Shown here in pieces: positions 32,126 through 41,876 of a DNA stretch of 44,022 nt. A program made the position numbers and the translations under genes. The stretch covers positions 1 to 44,022 of the forward strand of contig JAHAYJ010000054.1 of NCBI GenBank assembly GCA_018384375.1, given 5' to 3'. This stretch comes from Lachnospiraceae bacterium. GTDB lineage: Bacteria > Bacillota > Clostridia > Lachnospirales > Lachnospiraceae. Every line of letters starts with the position of its first letter. The first letter of the stretch is position 1. The notes below the pieces were generated by a model. The model had not been told where the DNA came from. It ran no database searches and was given only the letters and a program-made list of their open reading frames with translations.

Positions 32126-32896
32126 ATGGAAAAGACCGGAGAACTGGTAAGCATTATCGTACCGGTATATAATGCCGGTTCCTATATTGAAGAGACGATC
32201 CGCATGGTTTTAGCTCAGACCTTCCCACACTGGGAACTGATTCTGGTGGATGACTGCTCCTCGGATGACAGCAGAGAGAAGATCAGAGCCTGCATAAAGG
32301 ATGCCGGAGAAGATAAAAGAATCCGGCTGATCGAAAAAACGGAAAATGAAGGTGCGGCAAGAGCAAGAAATACAGGGATCGATGCTGCACAAGGGAGATA
32401 TATCGCGTTCCTTGATGCAGATGATGTGTGGATGGTAAATAAATTGGAAAGGGAGCTTACTTTTTTAAAAGAAAAGGATGCTGCCTTTGTGTTTACGGCT
32501 TATGAATTCGGCGATGAACAGGCAAAGCCTACGGGGAAAATTGTTACTGTCCCGCCTGTGCTGACCTATCGCGAGGCTCTTTCAAGAACCGTTATTTTTA
32601 CGACCACGGTACTTCTGGACACAGAAAAGACGGGCAGGAATCTGATCCGTATGCCCGAGGTGAAGAGTGAGGATTCTGCAACCTGGTGGAAGATCTTGAG
32701 AAGTGGTTTTGTTGCTTACGGATTGAATGAGGTACTTGCTATTTACAGAAGACCTGCAAAATCCCTTTCTTCCAATAAGCTGGAAGCAGTCAAAAGAATC
32801 TGGAATCTGTATCGGAGGGAAGAAAAGCTTTCCCTGCTGCAGAGCGTTTATAATCTTTTTTTCTGGGCGCTTCGTGCGACGATAAGAAGATTGTAG
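32126..32896 (+). CDS. GT2 glycosyltransferase
   Basis: 256 residues, starting directly after the stop of the previous gene. GT-A fold: SIIVPVYNAGSYIEETIRMVLAQTF, ILVDDCSSDDS, GAARARNTGIDAAQGRYIAFLDADDVW with the DxD-type metal site. A C-terminal helical part ends in a basic, hydrophobic stretch (LFFWALRATIRRL) that may sit on the membrane. It adds one sugar to the growing repeat unit on the cytoplasmic face; donor and linkage unknown. Confidence 0.88.
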   Translation: MEKTGELVSIIVPVYNAGSYIEETIRMVLAQTFPHWELILVDDCSSDDSREKIRACIKDAGEDKRIRLIEKTENEGAARARNTGIDAAQGRYIAFLDADDVWMVNKLERELTFLKEKDAAFVFTAYEFGDEQAKPTGKIVTVPPVLTYREALSRTVIFTTTVLLDTEKTGRNLIRMPEVKSEDSATWWKILRSGFVAYGLNEVLAIYRRPAKSLSSNKLEAVKRIWNLYRREEKLSLLQSVYNLFFWALRATIRRL

Positions 32897-32936
32897 ATAA
32901 GAAGGAACATTGAATCCTTTTGTAAGAGGTGTATAA

Positions 32937-34349
32937 GTGAAACGTTTGGAATCCATGAAAAGAATCATTGTGCTGTGGCTGAGCTTTATCGGATTGATTA
33001 TGCAGACAGCAGTTTATGCCTATATCTGGATGGAATATTATTATCCGTTGATCAATAATTTTAACAGAGGATTAAAATTTCACCGGAACGGACATCTGCT
33101 GGTGATCGGCATTTATCTGGTGCTGCTTTTTTTCTTTACCAATACCTACGGAGGCTTGAAGATCGGTTACTTTAAGCCGATGGATGTCTTTCTGTCCCAG
33201 CTTTTTGCGGTGATCATTGTCAATGTAATTACATATTTTCAGGTTTCCCTGATGAGAAACTGGCTGGTGCCGCCGGGGTACTTCTGTATAGCAACCATCG
33301 TCCAGCTGCTTATTGCGGCGGTCTGGACAGCGGTCTGCAACGGTGTATATAAAAGGGTGTTTCCGCCTCGGAAGATGCTGCTCATTCATGGGGAGAGGGA
33401 TATAGAGGATATCCTTCAGAAATTTGCTTCCAGGAAGGACAAGTACCGGATCGTTAAATGCATGGACATCAAGGAAGGGCTTTGGCGGATCGAGGAGGAA
33501 ATTGAGGTCGGCTATGGTGCAGTCGTGCTCTGGGATATTCCCACCGCTGACAGGAACCGTCTGTTGAAATATTGCTACAGTCGCTCCATCAGGGTTTATA
33601 TGATGCCCAAAATACCGGATGTTCTGATTAAAGGCTCTGACCAGCTTCATTTGTTTGATACACCGATTTTCCTCACAAGAGAGTATGCACTGACGGTTGA
33701 ACAACGGATTGCCAAGAGACTGATCGACATTATCTGTTCGCTGCTGTTGCTTTTGATCGCTTCACCGTTTATGCTGATCACTGCGATTGCCATCAAATGT
33801 TATGATGGTGGACCGGTGCTTTATAAGCAGGTTCGATGCACCCGGGGAGCAAAGGAATTTATGATTATGAAATTCCGCAGTATGCGTGTTGATGCGGAGA
33901 AGGATGGTGTGGCGAGACTTGCTGCCAAAAATGACAGTCGCATTACACCGGTGGGAAGGTTTATCCGTGCTGTGCGGATTGACGAGCTCCCTCAGCTGTT
34001 CAACATCTTGAAGGGAGATATGTCCTTTATCGGACCGAGACCGGAGCGACCGGAGATTATCAGACAGTATATGGAGGAAATGCCCGAATTTGCATTTCGA
34101 ATGAAGGTAAAGGCAGGGCTGGCAGGGTATGCACAGGTTTATGGGAAGTATAATACCACCCCCTATGACAAGCTAAAGCTGGATTTGTCTTATATTGAGA
34201 ATTATTCCGTGTGGCTTGATCTGAAGCTGATGCTTTTGACATTGAAAATTTTGATCAAACCGGAGAGCACGGAAGGAATAGAGTCCACACAGGTAACTGC
34301 GATGAAGAATGCAAATGTGGAAGAAAAAGAAGGAAATGAGAATGAATGA
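32937..34349 (+). CDS. initiating sugar-1-phosphate transferase (polyisoprenylphosphate hexose-1-phosphate transferase family)
   Basis: 470 residues. Four to five N-terminal membrane segments (about 5-130), a cytoplasmic nucleotide-fold-like middle, then the bacterial sugar transferase domain: AKRLIDIICSLLLLLIASPFML, FMIMKFRSMRVDAEKDG, RITPVGRFIRAVRIDELPQLFNILKGDMSFIGPRPE. It moves a sugar-1-phosphate from a UDP-sugar to undecaprenyl phosphate, the first step of repeat-unit assembly. The GTG at 32937 is preceded by AAGAGGT. It overlaps the Wzz-like gene by 8 bases. Confidence 0.92.
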   Translation: MKRLESMKRIIVLWLSFIGLIMQTAVYAYIWMEYYYPLINNFNRGLKFHRNGHLLVIGIYLVLLFFFTNTYGGLKIGYFKPMDVFLSQLFAVIIVNVITYFQVSLMRNWLVPPGYFCIATIVQLLIAAVWTAVCNGVYKRVFPPRKMLLIHGERDIEDILQKFASRKDKYRIVKCMDIKEGLWRIEEEIEVGYGAVVLWDIPTADRNRLLKYCYSRSIRVYMMPKIPDVLIKGSDQLHLFDTPIFLTREYALTVEQRIAKRLIDIICSLLLLLIASPFMLITAIAIKCYDGGPVLYKQVRCTRGAKEFMIMKFRSMRVDAEKDGVARLAAKNDSRITPVGRFIRAVRIDELPQLFNILKGDMSFIGPRPERPEIIRQYMEEMPEFAFRMKVKAGLAGYAQVYGKYNTTPYDKLKLDLSYIENYSVWLDLKLMLLTLKILIKPESTEGIESTQVTAMKNANVEEKEGNENE

Positions 34350-35454
34350 GGAATATCTGAACAGAGGAATAGATCTAAAGAGAATGGTATTGTATTTTCA
34401 AAAGAAAATATGGGTCATTATCATGCTGATTGTTCTGGGGGCCACCATTGGCGGGGTGACCTATCAGGTGATCCGTTCCATGAAGATGCCGGTGGAATAT
34501 CAGACGGTGTCCAAGCTTTATTTAAGCTTTGGCGTGGATGAGAGTGGAGAGACCTATCAATACTATAACGGTTATACCTGGAATGATCTTCTGGACAGTG
34601 ATCCCATACTGGACCTGATCATGGCAGAATTGCCCGGCTATGAGAAGGATAAGGTCAGGGAAGCAACCACAGCGGAAATCCTGTCAGATATCAGACTGCT
34701 TACCATTACGGTAAGAGGAGATGATGAGAAATTCGTCAGAGAAGTCAGGGATGCAACAGAAACCGGATTGATGCTGTATGCCAGGGAATGTGAAGAGATT
34801 GAATTAATCAAAGTGATCCGTTCCGGTATGCCGCAGAGAATTTACTGGGATAACCGGACAACGGCGGCATGTATAACAGGAGCAGTTATTCTCGGACTTG
34901 TGGCATTACTTGGCTTTGGTTTTGCTTATGTCTTGAATGAAGGAATCTATGTGCAGAGCGATGTAGAAAAAAGATATCGGCAGAAGGCGCTTGGAATTTT
35001 GACGCAGAATCAAAAAGGACTTGAGCCGTATGCGGGCGAGCTCAAGGCGAATCTTCATTATGTGCTTGGCAGCCGGAAAGCTTTTGCTGTTCTGGATATG
35101 GCGAATCATGCTGATGCACGGAAGCTGGAGCTTGAGGGGCTTCTGAACAGGGGAGAAATGGAGGTCAGCCTGGGAACCAGTGAGGAGGATTTCGGCTGGA
35201 GCATCATGGATGATGACCGAGCAGAGGAACAGGGTGAGTGGGAGGTGATCCCTTTTAACGAGGATGTTCTCGGAGAAGAGGAATGCCAAAAAATCCGGGA
35301 GCTTGGCGGTGTTATCGTATTGCTTCCCTTTGGAAATGATGTGGGCAGAAAGACAGAGAGGATTTTATGCTTCCTTCGGAATCAGGATTGCCCCGTGATC
35401 GGTATGATCATTGCACAGGCAGATGAGGAATTTCTGAACAGATATTATGCATAA
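34342..35454 (+). CDS. Wzz-like chain-length protein with degenerate kinase-like tail
   Basis: 370 residues from ATG 34342 (AAGGA upstream, overlapping the previous stop). Wzz domain: DLKRMVLYFQKKIWVIIMLIVLGATIGG with the first membrane helix (about 23-43), an extracellular part, and a second helix near 182-205 (CITGAVILGLVALLGFGFAYVL). The C-terminal part aligns in layout with a CpsD/BY-kinase (ELKANLHYVL, then VIVLLPFGNDVGRKTERILCFLRNQ) but shows no Walker A motif and no Tyr cluster. It likely controls chain length or export without kinase activity. Confidence 0.78.
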   Translation: MNEEYLNRGIDLKRMVLYFQKKIWVIIMLIVLGATIGGVTYQVIRSMKMPVEYQTVSKLYLSFGVDESGETYQYYNGYTWNDLLDSDPILDLIMAELPGYEKDKVREATTAEILSDIRLLTITVRGDDEKFVREVRDATETGLMLYARECEEIELIKVIRSGMPQRIYWDNRTTAACITGAVILGLVALLGFGFAYVLNEGIYVQSDVEKRYRQKALGILTQNQKGLEPYAGELKANLHYVLGSRKAFAVLDMANHADARKLELEGLLNRGEMEVSLGTSEEDFGWSIMDDDRAEEQGEWEVIPFNEDVLGEEECQKIRELGGVIVLLPFGNDVGRKTERILCFLRNQDCPVIGMIIAQADEEFLNRYYA

Positions 35455-35472
35455 GAAAGGCATGGAGATAAG

Positions 35473-36267
35473 ATGAAATTACAGGTACTGGTAGCGGCGG
35501 TCAATGAAGAGGCGGAATGTCTTTCCGAAAGGATGAATCTGGAAACGGATGCCATCATAGTCAATCAGTGCGACCATTTTGCTTATCAGGAATATCAGCA
35601 TAGGGGAAGAAGCGTGAAGTGCTTTTCTATGGCAGAGAGGGGAGTAGGACTCAGCCGGAATACGGCGCTTTTACATGCTGATGCGGAGATCTGCCTGTTT
35701 TCCGATGAGGATATTGTTTTTTATCCGGGTTATGAGGAGCTGGTGCTGAAAGCCTTTCGGGAAAACCCGGATGCTGATCTGATCACCTTTAATTTTAAGG
35801 TGGATCCGAGAAGGACTACTTATTATAACACTGAAAAAGGAAGAATCCGCTGGTATAATTACGGGCGCTACCCCACTTATGCGGCGGCAGCAAGGACTGA
35901 GTCTCTTCGTCGCGCGAATGTCAGTTTTTCCCTTTTATTTGGGGGCGGCGCCAGATACAGTAACGGGGAGGACAGTCTGTTTTTTCGTGACTGCCTGAAG
36001 AAGGGCCTTCATCTGTATGCGGAAACTGCTGAGCTTGGGGAAGAAATTTACCGGGAATCTACCTGGTTTAAGGGCTATAACGAAAAGTTCTTTTTTGACA
36101 GAGGAGTGCTCTATCATTATCTCTACGGAAGGCTTGCAGGACTATTTGCTCTGCGTTTTTTGTATGCCCATAAGAAGGAGATGCTGCAGAAGATCGGTCT
36201 TTCTGACGCATATCGTTTCATGAAGCAGGGAATACGGGAAGGAAAAGGCCAAAAAGGGCAGGAGTAG
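35473..36267 (+). CDS. GT2-like glycosyltransferase
   Basis: 264 residues. A short GT-A-like start (KLQVLVAAVNEEAECLSERMN), then GLSRNTALLHADAEICLFSDEDIVFYPGYEEL, with SDED taking the place of the DxD motif. GEDSLFFRDCLKKGLHLYA is the usual acceptor-side acidic segment. It begins 18 bases after the Wzz-like gene with GGAGAT before the ATG. A basic C-terminal tail. Donor unknown. Confidence 0.82.
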   Translation: MKLQVLVAAVNEEAECLSERMNLETDAIIVNQCDHFAYQEYQHRGRSVKCFSMAERGVGLSRNTALLHADAEICLFSDEDIVFYPGYEELVLKAFRENPDADLITFNFKVDPRRTTYYNTEKGRIRWYNYGRYPTYAAAARTESLRRANVSFSLLFGGGARYSNGEDSLFFRDCLKKGLHLYAETAELGEEIYRESTWFKGYNEKFFFDRGVLYHYLYGRLAGLFALRFLYAHKKEMLQKIGLSDAYRFMKQGIREGKGQKGQE

Positions 36268-36269
36268 CT

Positions 36270-37379
36270 ATGATTTTATATATTTTTGTGGCAGTGGTAA
36301 CGGTCCTTCTGGGATTTTTGATTAACAACCACTGTGAAAGACAACTAAGCGGTATCAGCAGACAAAAGATGTTGAATGGACTTTCCATGATATCTATTTT
36401 TCTGCTTTTGTTTGGCGTTTCTGCCTGCAGACTGAATGTGGGGAACGACTATGCCAAATATGTAGAGTTCATGCATCTGATTAACTGTGATGCCTTTGTT
36501 CCTACGGAATTTGGTTTTAACTGGATCGTAAAGCTTCTTTATGAGATCAGCGGTTTTGAGAATTATTTGCTGGTATTTGCTTTTTTTGCCTTTTTTACGA
36601 TCTTGCTTTTTCTTGCCGCTATATACAGACAGGCAGATTCCTTTGGCTTCTCTTTTTTCCTGTTTATGGCATTCGGATATTATTTTCAGTCCTTTAATAC
36701 GGTGCGTTATTATCTGGCACTTGCCATTGCACTTTATGTAATTCCTTTTGTACTCAGGAAGGAGTGGGGAAAGTTCCTGCTCATGGTACTGCTTGGAGCA
36801 ACTCTGCACAAATCTCTTTTGGTGGTAATTCCGTTATATATTTTGGCGACTTTGCCCTGGAAAAAATGGCAGCTTGCCCTTGCAGCGGTTTTTTGCTCCT
36901 CCTTCTTTTTCCTGCAGGATTTTTATTTGAAGGTGGTGGTATTTCTTTATCCCACCTATGAGGATACGGAATATCTGGAAGGCGGAACCAGCTATAGTAA
37001 TATTGTGCGCTGTCTGGCAATTTTGATCTTATCACTGCTGTGCTACAGGCAGACGGTGAAGGATTCCAAGCGTAATCGTTTTTATTTTTACTGTAATCTG
37101 GGGGCGCTTGTGATGTATGTGTGTTGTTCCTTCCTGCCGATTATATCCAGAATCGGTTATTATCTGACGATTACTCATATTTTCTTCCTGCCGGCTCTGC
37201 TTGATGGAATTGAAAACGAAAAGCTTCGAAGACTTTTAAAGGCGGGAGTGACGGTGGCGGCCATACTCTACTTTGCTGTCTTTATTTTACTGAAGGCCGG
37301 AAATGACGGACTGCGGATTTTGCCTTATGAAACCTTTATGTTCCACGATATGGTACCGATTCTTTCGGATGTGAACTGA
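36270..37379 (+). CDS. EpsG-like polysaccharide polymerase
   Basis: 369 residues with about ten hydrophobic segments. FGVSACRLNVGNDYAKYVEFM (about 49-69) and the segment SFNTVRYYLALAIALYVIPFVLRKEWGKFLLMVLLGATLHKSLLVV are typical of EpsG/Wzy-type polymerases. Only two bases follow the previous stop. It should join lipid-linked repeat units on the outer face of the membrane. Confidence 0.88.
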   Translation: MILYIFVAVVTVLLGFLINNHCERQLSGISRQKMLNGLSMISIFLLLFGVSACRLNVGNDYAKYVEFMHLINCDAFVPTEFGFNWIVKLLYEISGFENYLLVFAFFAFFTILLFLAAIYRQADSFGFSFFLFMAFGYYFQSFNTVRYYLALAIALYVIPFVLRKEWGKFLLMVLLGATLHKSLLVVIPLYILATLPWKKWQLALAAVFCSSFFFLQDFYLKVVVFLYPTYEDTEYLEGGTSYSNIVRCLAILILSLLCYRQTVKDSKRNRFYFYCNLGALVMYVCCSFLPIISRIGYYLTITHIFFLPALLDGIENEKLRRLLKAGVTVAAILYFAVFILLKAGNDGLRILPYETFMFHDMVPILSDVN

Positions 37380-37401
37380 TTTGGGAAGGGAGATAGGACT
37401 T

Positions 37402-38256
37402 ATGAAGCCATACTTTTCAATTCTGGTAGTGTGTTTAGATCCGGGGAATAAGCTTAAGACTACGCTTGACAGTATTCAAGGTCAGACCTTTCATGATTAT
37501 GAGGTGATCGTCAAGGATGGAGGTTCTGCGGATGGCTCCATAGAGTATGCCAGGGCTTTACAGGCAGAAGAGGGTGTATCCCTGCGGGTGATAGAAAAAA
37601 AGGATGCGGGTATTTATGACGCCATGAACCAGGCGGCAGCGGAAGCTACCGGTCGCTATGTCTATTTTCTGAACTGCGGCGACCGCTTTTATTCCGAACA
37701 GGTGCTTGCACAGATGCAGGAGTTTATTGAAAGCAGAACAGCCGGTGCCGCTGAGAGAGAGAGGATCGGGATCTATTATGGAAATATTTACGAGAGACTG
37801 ACCTCACAGGTGGTGGCCTCCAACCCTCATATGGATGCTTTTGGATGCTATCGGAATGTACCCTGCCATCAAGCGTGCTTCTACAGCAGAGAGCTTCTTC
37901 TTTCCCATCCCTTTGAAATTAAATATCGGGTAAGGGCGGATTATGAGCAGTTTCTGTGGTGTTTTTTTATTGGTACCAGGCAGGGAAATGTGGCTTTTGC
38001 CTATCAGGATCTGCTGATTGCGGATTATGAGGGCGGGGGATTTTCCGAGACAAAGGAAAACCGGAAACGATCTGCCGCAGAGCACAGAGAAATTACGCAA
38101 AAGTATATGAGCCGGGGACAGCTGTTTTATTTTCGTGCAGTAATGGTATTCACTTTAGCACCGCTTCGCACCCTGCTTGCCAGAAATGGAAAAACGGCGG
38201 GGATTTATAACCGGCTAAAAAGCCTGCTTTACCGCTTCAGGGGAAAATCATCATAG
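37402..38256 (+). CDS. GT2 glycosyltransferase
   Basis: 284 residues. FSILVVCLDPGNKLKTTLDSIQGQTFHDYEVIVKDGGSADGS is the nucleotide-binding start, and YVYFLNCGDRFY takes the place of the DxD site (NCGD). The pattern resembles colanic-acid-type GT2 enzymes. The start is ATG 37402, with GGGAG about 10 bases upstream; a TTG at 37381 lies before that site. The C-terminus is basic (LYRFRGKSS), suggesting membrane contact. Confidence 0.85.
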   Translation: MKPYFSILVVCLDPGNKLKTTLDSIQGQTFHDYEVIVKDGGSADGSIEYARALQAEEGVSLRVIEKKDAGIYDAMNQAAAEATGRYVYFLNCGDRFYSEQVLAQMQEFIESRTAGAAERERIGIYYGNIYERLTSQVVASNPHMDAFGCYRNVPCHQACFYSRELLLSHPFEIKYRVRADYEQFLWCFFIGTRQGNVAFAYQDLLIADYEGGGFSETKENRKRSAAEHREITQKYMSRGQLFYFRAVMVFTLAPLRTLLARNGKTAGIYNRLKSLLYRFRGKSS

Positions 38257-38276
38257 GACGAAAGGTGGAGGAACGC

Positions 38277-39623
38277 ATGAAAAGGGTTTTGTGGGTTTGC
38301 AATATCATGCTTCCTGCTATCGCGCAGGAGCTTCATTTACCATACAGTAACCGGGAGGGTTGGCTTTCCGGTATTTTCCGGCAGCTGACAGAGGAATCGG
38401 GAGAGCATACTGCGGAGAGGTCTTTGGCAGAAGCGGAGAAAATCTGTCTGGGAGTCTGCTTTCCGGTGGCGGACCGGTCACAGATCCCAGTGTCGGAAAA
38501 GGCAGGGGGATTTTTGGTAAAGGGTGTTCCCTGCTATGCTTTCCCGGAGGATCTGGGACACCCGGAGAGATATGATGCTTCTTTAGAAGAACGTTTTCGG
38601 GAGATCCTTGAGGATTTCCAGCCCGATATCCTTCATGTTTTCGGAACAGAATTCCCTCATGCGCTGGCTGCCGTGCGCAGCTTCAATAGACCGGAGCGGA
38701 CGCTGATCGGCATTCAGGGGCTGTGTGGGGAAATAGCCAGGGTATATATGGCCGGATTACCGGAAAAGGTACAAAAGCAGGTGACCTTTCGTGATCTTGT
38801 CCGTAAGGATTCTATCCGGCAGCAACAGAAAAAATTTTTGCAAAGAGGAGAGCAGGAGGCTCTGGCGATCAAAGGTTGTGGCAATATTACGGGAAGAACC
38901 CGCTTTGACAGAGAGGGAACGGCAAGACTGAATGCTGACGCGGAATATTTCCCTATGAATGAGACCATGCGGAAGGAATTCTACACAGGAAGCTGGGCAC
39001 TTGAGAACTGTGAGGAACACAGCATTTTTCTGGGGCAGGGGGATTACCCCTTAAAGGGAATGCATTTTGTGCTTGAGGCAATGACCATGCTTTCAGAAAG
39101 CTATCCGGATGTGAAGCTGTATGTGGCAGGAAACAGTGTTATCAATGATCGTACCTTAAAGGATAAGCTGAAGCTCCCCGCTTATGGGAAATATCTGCTG
39201 TCGTTGATGAAAAAGTATAGGTTAGAAGAAAAAGTTATTATGACCGGGAAGCTGACAGCGGAGGAAATGAAGCAGCAGTTTTTGAAAAGCAATGTGTTTG
39301 TCTGTGCCTCCGTTCTTGAGAATTCTCCCAATACGGTGGGAGAAGCTATGCTTCTGGGAGTGCCGGTAGCAGCATCGAATGCGGGCGGAATTCCGGATAT
39401 GATTACGGACGGCCAGGACGGGCTTTTGTTTGAGACGGGAAATGCCGATTCCCTTGCAAAGGCAATCAGAAGGTTGTTTGACAGAACCGTTGACGAAACC
39501 GGACTTTGTCTGGCGCAGAGGCTTTCCGGACAGGCAGCGGCAAGAGCCCGGAGCACTCACAACGGACCAGCGAATTATCATAGGCTTTTGGAAATATATG
39601 ACAGGATCGGGGAAAAGGCATGA
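38277..39623 (+). CDS. GT4 glycosyltransferase
   Basis: 448 residues of GT-B fold. The C-terminal GT4 half is clear: GQGDYPLKGMHFVLEAM, VKLYVAGNSV, KVIMTGKLTAEEMKQQF, then the EX7E-like region VCASVLENSPNTVGEAMLLGVPVAASNAGGIPDMI. Retaining transferase using a nucleotide sugar. GGAGG lies 5 bases before ATG 38277. The next gene overlaps by 4 bases (ATGA). Confidence 0.88.
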   Translation: MKRVLWVCNIMLPAIAQELHLPYSNREGWLSGIFRQLTEESGEHTAERSLAEAEKICLGVCFPVADRSQIPVSEKAGGFLVKGVPCYAFPEDLGHPERYDASLEERFREILEDFQPDILHVFGTEFPHALAAVRSFNRPERTLIGIQGLCGEIARVYMAGLPEKVQKQVTFRDLVRKDSIRQQQKKFLQRGEQEALAIKGCGNITGRTRFDREGTARLNADAEYFPMNETMRKEFYTGSWALENCEEHSIFLGQGDYPLKGMHFVLEAMTMLSESYPDVKLYVAGNSVINDRTLKDKLKLPAYGKYLLSLMKKYRLEEKVIMTGKLTAEEMKQQFLKSNVFVCASVLENSPNTVGEAMLLGVPVAASNAGGIPDMITDGQDGLLFETGNADSLAKAIRRLFDRTVDETGLCLAQRLSGQAAARARSTHNGPANYHRLLEIYDRIGEKA

Positions 39624-40867
39624 CGGTCACATTTGTATCCAATTATATCAATCATCATCAGATTCCCTTTTCCAATGCCTGCTATGCACTTTGGGGAGAG
39701 GATTATCACTTTGTGCAGACGCAGCCGATGGAGCAGGAGCGGCTTTCCATGGGCTGGAGCAGTGCAGGAGAAGAGCTTCCTTATGTTCATTGCCTCTATG
39801 AGGAGGAAGCAAGATGCAAAGAGCTGATCTTAAACAGTGATGTGCTTCTGGCAGGCTGGAGCGGCAGGGAGGATCTGATTCAGGAGCGCATGAAGGCAGG
39901 AAAACTGACGATTCGCATCAGCGAGCGGATTTACCGGGAAGGGCAGTGGAAGGCAGTTTCTCCGAAGGGATTACTTCACAAATATCGGGAGCATATCCGG
40001 TTCAGGAAAAGCCCGGTCTATCTTTTGTGTGCAGGAGCCTATGTTCCGTCTGATTTCCATCTGATCCATGCCTATCCGGACAAAATGTTCAAGTGGGGCT
40101 ATTTTACAGAGCTTAGAACCTATACCGAAGAGGAACTTCTTTCGAAGAAGGCTGCGGATGGAAGTGTTGATATTGTTTTTGCGGGAAGATTTATTCCCCT
40201 AAAACATCCTGAATATATGATCGAATTGGCAAAGGATCTAAAGGCACTGCAGGAAAATAACGAAACCGGAAACAGAAGCCTTAGCGGAAGAATCCGTATT
40301 CATATGGTAGGAAGCGGGGAACTGGAAGAGGAACTTAAGGCTAAAGCAAGAAAATATGGCGTAGAGGACATGTTGATCTTTTACGGGTTTCAGACACCTG
40401 AACAGGTGCGGGACATTATGGAAAAATGCCATATTCACATTTTTACCAGTAATCATCTGGAAGGCTGGGGAGCTGTTGTCAATGAGGCGATGAACAGTGG
40501 CTGCGCAGAGGTTGCAAACGTGCAGGCGGGGGCTGTTCCTTACCTGATCAGGCAGGGGGAGAACGGCATTGCCTATCCGGATAACAGCTATGAGGAGATG
40601 AAAAAAGCCGTGATTTATCTGCTGGAACACCCGGCAGACAGAGAGCGGATGGGGCTTGCCGCTTATCAGACCATTGCGGGGTTCTGGAATGCGTCATATG
40701 CGGCAAATGAGCTTTCCCGAATGATTACGGAGCTGAAGAACGGGACATTCACGCCGGCGAAGGCAGGACCGCTCAGTCCGGCACCGGTGATTTCCCCTAA
40801 AAAAATGTTTCATTTTATGCTGGAAGAAAAGAGCATGCAGAAAGACAGAAATAAAGGCAGGGTGTAA
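39620..40867 (+). CDS. GT4 glycosyltransferase
   Basis: 415 residues. The start VTFVSNYINHHQIPFSNACYALWG is usual for a GT-B N-domain. The C-domain has VFAGRFIPLKHPEYMIELAKDL, HMVGSGELEEEL and FTSNHLEGWGAVVNEAMNSGC with the family Glu residues. The ATGA overlap with the upstream gene indicates coupled translation. Donor sugar unknown. Confidence 0.88.
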   Translation: MTVTFVSNYINHHQIPFSNACYALWGEDYHFVQTQPMEQERLSMGWSSAGEELPYVHCLYEEEARCKELILNSDVLLAGWSGREDLIQERMKAGKLTIRISERIYREGQWKAVSPKGLLHKYREHIRFRKSPVYLLCAGAYVPSDFHLIHAYPDKMFKWGYFTELRTYTEEELLSKKAADGSVDIVFAGRFIPLKHPEYMIELAKDLKALQENNETGNRSLSGRIRIHMVGSGELEEELKAKARKYGVEDMLIFYGFQTPEQVRDIMEKCHIHIFTSNHLEGWGAVVNEAMNSGCAEVANVQAGAVPYLIRQGENGIAYPDNSYEEMKKAVIYLLEHPADRERMGLAAYQTIAGFWNASYAANELSRMITELKNGTFTPAKAGPLSPAPVISPKKMFHFMLEEKSMQKDRNKGRV

Positions 40868-40869
40868 GA

Positions 40870-41871
40870 ATGGGAGAAGGAAGCAGACCGATACTGATCA
40901 GTGTAATCGTGCCGATTTACAATATTGTGGAATATCTGCCAAGATGCGTGAATTCCATCCGCAGACAGACCTACCGGAATCTGGAAATCATTCTGGTGGA
41001 TGACGGTTCTACGGATAACAGTGGTGCCCTGGCAGAGAAAATGGCATTGGAGGATAAACGGATCCGTGTTTTTCACAAGGAGAACGGCGGCTCCTCCTCG
41101 GCAAGAAACCTGGGACTTTCCAAGGCAAACGGTGACTACATTGGTTTTGTTGACAGTGATGATTATATTGAACCGGAAATGTATGAACGGCTCCTTGCAG
41201 CGATGCTGGAGGAAAATCTGCTGATGGCGCAGATATCAAGAGATGAGATTGATGAGCAGGGAAATCGCATGCCCAACGTATGTGAGCCACCGGATAAACT
41301 GGAACTCTGGGAGTGCGAACGATTTATGAGAGAGCTGCTTTTACATCGGGGAGACTGCTCCTTCTGTACCAAGCTGATCCATGCCTCTCTCTTTCAGGAA
41401 GAAAAATTCCCGGAGGGGGAACTGAACGAGGACTTTTATCTGCTTGTGAAGCTCCTTCCTAAAGTGCCCGCAGTGGCAATTCTGCCGGAGCAGGATTACC
41501 ATGTATTCTATCGCTACGGAAGCAATACCAGAACCAGAAATAAGGATGACTTTCCGCAGGTGTTTACGGATATTGTGCGGAATGCAGACAGAGTGCAGGA
41601 AATTGTGGGAAAGGAATATCCGGCACTTTTGCCGGAGGCAATGCGGTTCGGGCTGTTCCAGCGTCTTGATTATATGCTGCATATTCCGATCTCACAGATG
41701 AATCGTGAAAATATATTTTATCAGCAGGTAAAAACTTATCTGAAAAAGCACAGAAAGGATGCTGTAAGATCGCAGTATCTGACGCAGAAAAACAAAGTGT
41801 ATCTGGTCCTGCTTGGCACAGCGCCCAGGCTGGTTCGGAAGGTACACAGTATTTTGCGGGGAAAAGGATGA
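40870..41871 (+). CDS. GT2 glycosyltransferase
   Basis: 333 residues. ISVIVPIYNIVEYLPRCVNSIRRQTY, ILVDDGSTDNSG, GSSSARNLGLSKANGDYIGFVDSDDYIEPEMYE: a textbook GT-A GT2 domain with DSDD metal site. The C-terminal third (from about 230) is helical and basic. It starts 2 bases after the previous stop and ends in an ATGA overlap region with the GT-C gene. Confidence 0.9.
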   Translation: MGEGSRPILISVIVPIYNIVEYLPRCVNSIRRQTYRNLEIILVDDGSTDNSGALAEKMALEDKRIRVFHKENGGSSSARNLGLSKANGDYIGFVDSDDYIEPEMYERLLAAMLEENLLMAQISRDEIDEQGNRMPNVCEPPDKLELWECERFMRELLLHRGDCSFCTKLIHASLFQEEKFPEGELNEDFYLLVKLLPKVPAVAILPEQDYHVFYRYGSNTRTRNKDDFPQVFTDIVRNADRVQEIVGKEYPALLPEAMRFGLFQRLDYMLHIPISQMNRENIFYQQVKTYLKKHRKDAVRSQYLTQKNKVYLVLLGTAPRLVRKVHSILRGKG

Positions 41872-41876
41872 TAAAC

